64,000 nt of DNA, taken from Bromus sterilis. Its lineage: Eukaryota > Streptophyta > Magnoliopsida > Poales > Poaceae. The DNA is taken from positions 122,182,501-122,246,500 of the forward strand of contig OX465596.1 in NCBI GenBank assembly GCA_950022295.1, in the 5' to 3' direction. Position 1 is the first letter of the stretch. Each line of letters starts with the position of its first letter. Shown in pieces: positions 57,646 to 64,000 of the stretch. The notes beneath the pieces were generated by a model, which worked only from the letters and a program-made list of their open reading frames with translations, did no database searches and had not been told where the DNA came from. Position numbers and translations under genes: made by a program.

Positions 57646-59735
57646 TGTAACACCCTCACTGTCAGTGAACAGTAATCACTGTTACTAATGATGGTTACTT
57701 TTCCTAAATTCTTTCTTTGATCAACCATGATAATCTTGGACCAATGCAAAGTTAAATTTCCCTTTTGTTGAATATTAAAATTATGTGACAAATAAAACTT
57801 GGTCCAAAAACTTTGCAACCACTTTTGTTAAATTCCAAATATTCAGTGGATCACTTCCATATATGCGTTGGAATTTATTGATCTCTAAAATAAATCAAAA
57901 AATGTAAACAGTAGCCAAAAATCCCTTTTCATCAAAAGAATAATTAAAACAAAGACCAAATGAATTTATTAATGTACAATACTTTTTGTGGGCCTCTGGT
58001 AATGTGCATTAGTAATTATGGAACTGGTTTAATACTTTATAAAAATATAAAAGCTACTAAAATAAATACAAATAGATAAAAGGGAAATCAGAAAAGAAAA
58101 AGAGAAAAAACTAAACCTATCTAATGCCCTGGGCGAAGCCACCCCACCCCTCGCCCCCTCCCCTCCTCACTGGGCCTATCCCACGAGCCCACCCCGGCCT
58201 CTCCCCCTCCCCTTCCTGTTCACGACAGGGGCGTGGCGGCCATCCCATGGCGCCACGGTCACCATTTTCGCGGTGGAGGGCATCAAGCCGCTCCTCACCG
58301 GCGATAAGAGGATCGTTCCCCCTGCGCCTCTCGCCCAAACCCTATCACGCCCCTGGCCCCGCAGCTCTTCCCCCTCACGCTCGCCCCTCTCCGTTCTGCA
58401 CCTCACCGAAGCACGGTCGTCACCGCCGTTCGTAGTCGCCGCGGCAATCGACGACGAGGGAGCGCGCCAGCTTGTCCGAAGCCCTTTCCCGCCCTCGTCC
58501 TCGTCTCCCCAAGCCGCCGCTCGTCGCCGATGACCCAGAGTCGCCGGAATTGAAACTCTTCCCCCGCCACGACCGCGGCACCCCGGCTTCAAATTCGCCG
58601 TGCTCCGGCCGCCTTGCTCCACCGGACAACGCCCACTAGCTTGGGGTGAGCTCTCCCGTCCGTTCCCCTGTTTTTCCGCTGCTGAATCGGCGCCGTAGAT
58701 CCGCGTCCCTCGTCGGTCCGCCATTAATGGAGAGCTTGAGCTCCCGAGCTCTTCACTTCTCGTCGCGCCGCACTGCAGCCCCCGCCACCCCCCCCACCCG
58801 CGCGCGCCCACGTCCAGGCCGTGGACCATCCGCGCGCCCTGCCCCCTTCGCCCCCTGGCACCGACGTGCACACGCACGGGTCGGCCTAACAGTGCGTTAA
58901 TCCCTTGTTAGTTAACCAACCCTAACCCCTCACTGATCTGCGGGCCCTGCCCCCCTAATTGTCTTCTAATTAAAACAGAGAGAAACCCCCCTGCTGCCTA
59001 TTACATGTGGGGCCACCCCCTTAATTAAATACTGGATTATTTAAAATGGTTTAATTAAAATGTTAGTTAGATGTGCCTATGACACCTAGGGCCCACCTAT
59101 AGGTAGTTAGTTTAATTAACTAAACTAGTTAACCCACTGACATGGTGACTCCACTGTAATTAGATTTGATTAAAATGTTTATTAACTGTATTAAATCTGT
59201 AAATGTTTATCTAAATAATTATAGAAATCAGAAAATGATTTAAATTGAATTAAACTTTGAAATTAAATATCTTTTAAACCGTAAATTAGATGAAAATAAT
59301 TTATATATCAAAATTGCTCAGAAAAGTATAACAAATATGAATATGCTATCTGTTTGTCTACCACACCCCCCCTAGCGCAACAAACATCGACATCCCCCCT
59401 CCGGGCCGTCTGTTTGATAATTGCCAGATACCGTTAAACTATCCGGATGAATTTATTCCGAACACAAAAGTTGTTCAGAATGGATCAACTAACACGGATA
59501 CACCCTCCGTATGTTTTTCTGATGTCCACGACACCTCCGGCATGGTACCTTCCCCTCCGGACCCCCTGTCTGGTAATTACCCGGAGCTGGCAGTTCATCC
59601 CCGGATGAATTCCCGCTCCGAGCATAATACATTGCCCTGCGATAGAACACCGTTACCCTTGCTTATGTCCTGCCATGCATATGGTTGTTTATGATTGTTG
59701 TGTATTTACTGTTCCCTCCCCCTTATCTCCAATAG

Positions 59736-59813
59736 ACCCCGCTGTTGTTGACTACACCGCCGCTGAGTACGACTACTACGTCGACGACCCTATCCCTACC
59801 GTCGAGCTTCCAG
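59736..59813 (+). CDS. LTR-embedded exon E2, X2 3' LTR copy
   Basis: 78 bases, open, after acceptor CTCCAATAG and before CCAG|GCAAAC. Reads P-A-V-V-D-Y-T-A-A-E-Y-D-Y-Y-V-D-D and ends V-E-L-P. Its length is a multiple of three and it leaves one G, as in Y2 and Z3. E3 of this LTR lies beyond the window. Confidence 0.45.
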
Positions 59814-61975
59814 GCAAACATAGCCATTCTCTTCCCCAGATATCGCCTATCTTTCCATACGTCTTGTTAGAACCCTCTATTAGGTAATGTGCTAGGGTTA
59901 GCAAGTCACTTGCATCATGTTAAAAAATTCAAAAGAAATCTTTGAAATCAAAATCAAAAGAAAAATGGGAGAAGAAACCCCCCCAGATGAATTAATTCAA
60001 AAGGCCAGATAAAAATCTTCTCCAAAAATTGATGTTAGATTTTTGAAAAGTCTTATAAATGAGTGTGATCACATATCAAGTGATGTGGGACCCACCCCAT
60101 GCTCATGGATTTTTAAAATATTCAAACAGTGCCTTGGATTGAATCAAAAACCCCTATTTGAATTTGAATTCAAATTATTTGAATTTTAAAAATGTTGAAA
60201 CTTTATAAGTGGCTAGTCTATATTATTATGAGGCCATATAAATTTTTTCAGCATTTAATAAAATGCCTAGCTATTTATTTAGCACAGCAAAACAAATGTC
60301 AGAAAAGAAAAACAGAAAAAGAAACAGAAAACCTTACTAGACGCCCAGGCGAAGCCGGCCCATCCAGCCCACCCGGCCCAGAGGGGCAGCAGGGTCTTCT
60401 TCCCCGCCCCGCGCTTCCAAGCTGCTCGGTGGAATGCCACCGAGCCAGCCGTGGACGCCACGTCGCCGCCAAGCGCCTTCCAGGCCTCCCCGTGCCATCT
60501 AGCCACGCCTGGAGACGTCTCTCGCCCGTCCCGATCCATTCCCCCCCTCCAGAGCTTCCTCCTCCTCCTCCCATGCTCGATTTCTTCGCCGCCCGAGGAC
60601 CCCCGTGGAGCACGCCGCCGAGTCCACACAGCCACCGTCGTCCCCAAGCCGTGCCACCGTGTCCAGAAGAACCGCAGCAGTCTTCTTCATCGTTCCCCTC
60701 ATCCAATCGAGCCCGAGCGCCTCAGCAGACGACGCCAGCTTCATCAAGGAGTCGCCGGACCCGCAAGTCGCCGTCGTCGAATTCGACGCCACCACGACCT
60801 CCCCGACCTCCCTGACTCCTCTTCTAGCTTCAGGGTAAGCTTCTTCATCCTCCCCGACCAACCCCGGAGTTTTTCTCCTTCTCCTTTGCGAGTTTCCATG
60901 AGAGCCGAGCATGGCATCCGCCATGGATGAGCTCGAGGTCGCCCCTGTGCCCCTCCGTCTCAGCCAGAGCGCGCGTCGTGTTCCCCTCCACCCCAGCGTT
61001 TCAACGCACTGCTTCCCGTCCGCTTTGATGCACGGAGTCGACTACTGCTTCTCAACCGAGCCACGGCCGCCGCCAAAGGTCGTCTCCGGCGTAGCTGCGG
61101 TGCCCCCCAAGGTCCCCCGTGTTCACCATGAGACGCAGACGAGCTCGAGGAGCCGTCTCATGCTCTCCCCGTGCCAAATGGTGGCCGGGAGCACCCTCCC
61201 CGTGCAACGCCGCCGCGTCTGTGACGCCGTCGTTTAGCCGCCGACAGCCCGCCGACGTGGCCATGCTTAGGGGCTTAACCCCACCTGGGTTAAGTGACCC
61301 TAGGTCACTGACAATGGGCCCCAGTGGCTTAATTAAGCCACTGGTTAATTTAAACAGTCGGGTTAGTTAACCCAGAGGCTGACAACCCTGGCCCACACGT
61401 CAGAACCTCCCCCCCCCCCCCACGTCAGCCTTGCGCAAGCATGACGCGGTAAATGAATTTCCAGAATAAAAAGAATTAAATAATTCCAGAAAATCCAAAA
61501 AATAGCCCAAACTTTGGAAATTCATAGAAAATTCATATTAACTCCAAATTGGACAAATAATATATGAAAAATGATCAGGAGAAAATAAGTTATCCAAATA
61601 TCCAACTTTCAACTTTGTTTGAGTTCATTTTAAATTGGGACCAGTAGAATTTGCTATTTGATTTAAATGGAATTAAATCAAATTCAATTCAAAAGTTTTT
61701 GCAACTTGAACCATGGCAACATGCTACATTTCACTTACACATCAGAGGCATATCATACACATTTCAAAATGTTTCAAATTGATCAAATAATGTCACATGC
61801 AACTTGGCTAACTTTGAATTCAAATTGGAGTTTGAATTTGCAATTCAATTTGCAATATACTCCATTTAAATGGAATTGCTTCACACATCAAAGCATATAC
61901 ATCAAGTTTCAACCTTCCATCATGTGATTGTGCATTGTATTTACTTTGCTACCTTGTTTGTTGTTTGTCGAGTAG

Positions 61976-63239
61976 AGGTGGAACCGGAGCAGGAGGCTGC
62001 CCCCTTTGTTGAAGACCCCGAACCCGAACCTCGTCAGCAAGGCAAGCAAACCCCCATTGATCATGTCGATAAAATCCCACTTCCCTCTCATGTCTCGCTT
62101 ATGCATTGTATAGGATGATTACCATGCTACGTTTCTACCGCATAGATGAACCCATTCCTTTGCATGACCTATCATTTGTCACAGTAGTAGGCTAACCACA
62201 ATCCTAGCAACTGTAGGAGTTGATTGATATCATGTGGCCCCTGCAATTGTTACTGCTTATTGCATGCTTAGAGTGATACCATGATGATACTTTTATGTGA
62301 GTCGGGATGGTAGTGATCATGATGATGATGGTAGAAAAGTGTTGGTGAATCTACCCTAATACAAGGTGAACGATGAGAGGCTGTGTAGGAGTACACAGTG
62401 GGTTGTCTCGTTGAACACCACCCTAAGTCCGAGTTCTTGTGTGGTGATCCAAGATGAAGAGTACAACCACACATTGGGCTCACTGACCCCTCTCAACTTA
62501 TTAACGCATCCCTTTCGATGTCCAGATGTCGCAATAGTTCGGAGTTCTGGTAGGGGTGTGGCCTGGCTGCTAAGTGAGAGAACGGCTCATCCGAGACCGG
62601 CTTATGCACCACGCACACATCACTTGGGTCCACTTCGGTAAACCGGCCGGGTTCACGATAATGGTAGCCAACCCAAGTAGGCGGCTTTCTCAGACTAGAT
62701 CGGCTATGAGGTAACAGTTGTGGTGAGCATCCTCGCTGGCACCCCTTGAATGGTGTCGAGATCAAAGGCGGTAAATGATGATCATGTGTGTGTAGCGGTA
62801 CACCCCTGCAGGGTTAACACAACTATTCGAATAGCCGCGTCCGCGGTTATGGACTGTTTGGAAAGCTTAGCTTGATTATTAGACAACTTGAACTGGATAC
62901 TTCTAAAACACCCCAAGATAAGTGTGAGTGCTATGGCGTGCTTTCTCGTGGGGAAGTCGAGGAAGGAACCATAGTGGTGTAATTGGTTGGAGAAAGTAGT
63001 GGACTCGTGTATGCTTCTTACCTCTAAGTCTGGTACTCGTAGTTCAGGACTAGCCAATTCAAAGCTGGCATTTCTGCAAGTGAAACCCCACCTCCCTTTA
63101 CCTTGATACATGTGAATGAGTAGTATAGCTCCTATGTAAGTCTTGCTGAGTACGACTTTGTACTCAAGTTTGCTTAATCTATGTTTTAGATGAACCCACT
63201 GACCCCGAAGGTGGCTTCTTCATCGAGCTGGACGACTGA
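61976..63239 (+). CDS. Putative LTR-embedded spliced ORF, Z3 copy
   Basis: E2 61976-62041 (66 bases) after TTTGTCGAGTAG reads V-E-P-E-Q-E-A-A-P-F-V-E; donor G|GCAAGC. E3 63190-63239 after CTATGTTTTAG reads D-E-P-T-D-P-E-G-G-F-F-I-E-L-D-D and ends TGA 63237-63239. One G from E2 completes the first E3 codon. D-P-x-x-G-x-F-x-E matches the D-P-S-T-G-R-Y-F-V-E segment of Y2 despite little DNA similarity around it. The C-terminal peptide is about 38 residues and strongly acidic. N-terminal exon unresolved. Confidence 0.55.
62804..62846 (+). repeat. Triple palindrome block, Z3
   Basis: CCCTGCAGGG 62804-62813, CTATTCGAATAG 62823-62834, CCGCGG 62841-62846. Confidence 0.85.
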
Positions 63240-64000
63240 AGATCAAGCTAGTCTAGTCCCAGTCAGACGACTGGTTCCCTCGTGGAGGGCATGTGTTTAA
63301 ATAAGGCTTCTTAAGCCATTTGTTAAACTTGTCTGTACTCAGACATACTTTGCTTCCGCTTGTTGTTGTAATGTTGGATCACATGTTTGTGATCTTTGTG
63401 TGCACTCTATAAGAGTTATCAATAAAAATGTATACTTTGTAGAGAATTGCAATGATACCTACTGTTCATACAAGGCATGTGTGCTGCGTGTATGTTTATA
63501 ACATGCATGTCTTTGTATGGGTTTTCGAGACCTTAGTTGTGATCTGGCTGGCGGTCTTTCATACACCAAGTGGCCCTTAGATGTGCGCAGCTTGGGGCAT
63601 CGCGATGCGATGGTTCGAGACTCTGTCTCGTGCACACTTTGTGGTATGATCGAGCCCGCCCTAGACCCCGACTAAGTGATCGGGATGGAGTAAGTCTATG
63701 TAAGAGTTATGAGATAGTCGTTAGTATGGTTGAGGCGACTTGTCTTTGAATATGGGAGTTCACCACCCATATCATTAGACTTGTGTGCGGACGATGAGGA
63801 CCCATCTCAGTTGATCATCCGGCCTGGATGGGATGCCCCTCACGTACGATGCTTTCCGAGAACGTTCTGTGCTTGGCCTTGTCTTCTTAGACAAGTGGGT
63901 ACGGTTCTCGGCTCTACATATGACTATGTATTAGCTAGACTTGAATACGCTAACCCCGGGTCCCGACACGTCTGTTGCACTAGGCATTACTGCTACTGCT

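Larger units (their letters stand above)
59865..63968 (+). mobile_element. Solo LTR Z3 (4104 bp), TSD CGTCT
   Basis: Begins TGTTAGAACCC and ends GTCCCGACA; CGTCT occurs at 59860-59864 and 63969-63973. Inserted in X2 3' LTR just after E2. CpG block ends in a GTAAGC donor at 60835. Confidence 0.95.
48588..64000 (+). mobile_element. Ty3/Gypsy-type element X2, non-autonomous, with nested solo LTRs
   Basis: 5' LTR (48588-56100, lacking its first 660 or so bases and holding solo LTR V), a 1.55 kb nearly non-coding interior, and a 3' LTR (57646 onward, holding solo LTR Z3) that runs past the window. Ends are TGTAACACCCTC and GGGGGCGTCACA. It is a relative of solo LTR X1. Confidence 0.88.
57646..64000 (+). 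repeat. X2 3' LTR with Z3 nested, runs past window
   Basis: Starts TGTAACACCCTCAC. CpG block from about 58125, beginning near GGGCGAAGCC and ending in a GTGAGC donor at 58646. The LTR is interrupted at the CGTCT site by Z3 and resumes at 63974 with TTGCACTAGGCATT, matching 54178 on. Confidence 0.9.

Overview
The window is intergenic DNA of a large-genome grass, most likely Triticeae (wheat, barley, rye or Aegilops type). I infer this from dense nesting of LTR retrotransposons with 4-5 kb LTRs, tRNA-Met and tRNA-Asp primer sites, an LTR with a GTATCA-type end, a CACTA transposon fragment and a Helitron-like insertion. I found no host gene. Every long open frame that I could identify belongs to a mobile element or to a GC-rich LTR segment. 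Family names are deliberately avoided; letters (W, Y, X, Z, V, A) are working labels.

Layout. 1-10221: Gypsy element Z1 (end of 5' LTR, one gag-pol frame with six stops, complete 3' LTR). It sits in W, a reverse-strand LTR (10222-11695), which sits in the pol gene of Gypsy Y1 (11696-23413). Y1 pol is also split by the solo LTR X1 (11950-16523, target duplication AAGAA). Y1 abuts a reverse-strand, Athila-like element A (23414-29312) whose LTR carries a Helitron-like insertion (26477-27927). 29313-31558 is unassigned. 31559-32711 is the left end of a CACTA transposon, cut by a Copia element (32712-48587). The Copia frame is interrupted by solo LTR Z2 (35354-39448, GCATC) and by internally deleted Gypsy Y2 (41209-48178, GAAAT), and is then cut off by Gypsy X2 (48588 to window end). 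X2 has an almost non-coding interior and carries solo LTRs V (49196-53221) and Z3 (59865-63968, CGTCT).

Most interesting signal. The forward-strand LTR families (Z, X, Y, V), although mostly unalike in sequence, share one internal plan: a CpG-rich block ending in a GTRAG splice donor, a short acidic exon-like segment (E2) ending in a GC-type donor, a block of consecutive palindromes, a hairpin, and a second acidic exon-like segment (E3) beginning at a CAG/TAG acceptor and ending in a stop. In the best copies E2 is a multiple of three, E2 and E3 join in the same phase, and differences between copies are largely synonymous. This looks like a small spliced gene carried inside the LTRs. Its N-terminal exon is not resolved. 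The palindrome block occurs in all nine LTRs that span it, and a two-base change between families keeps the palindrome perfect.

None of the elements appears able to move by itself: each frame has stops, lost catalytic residues, deletions or nested insertions.
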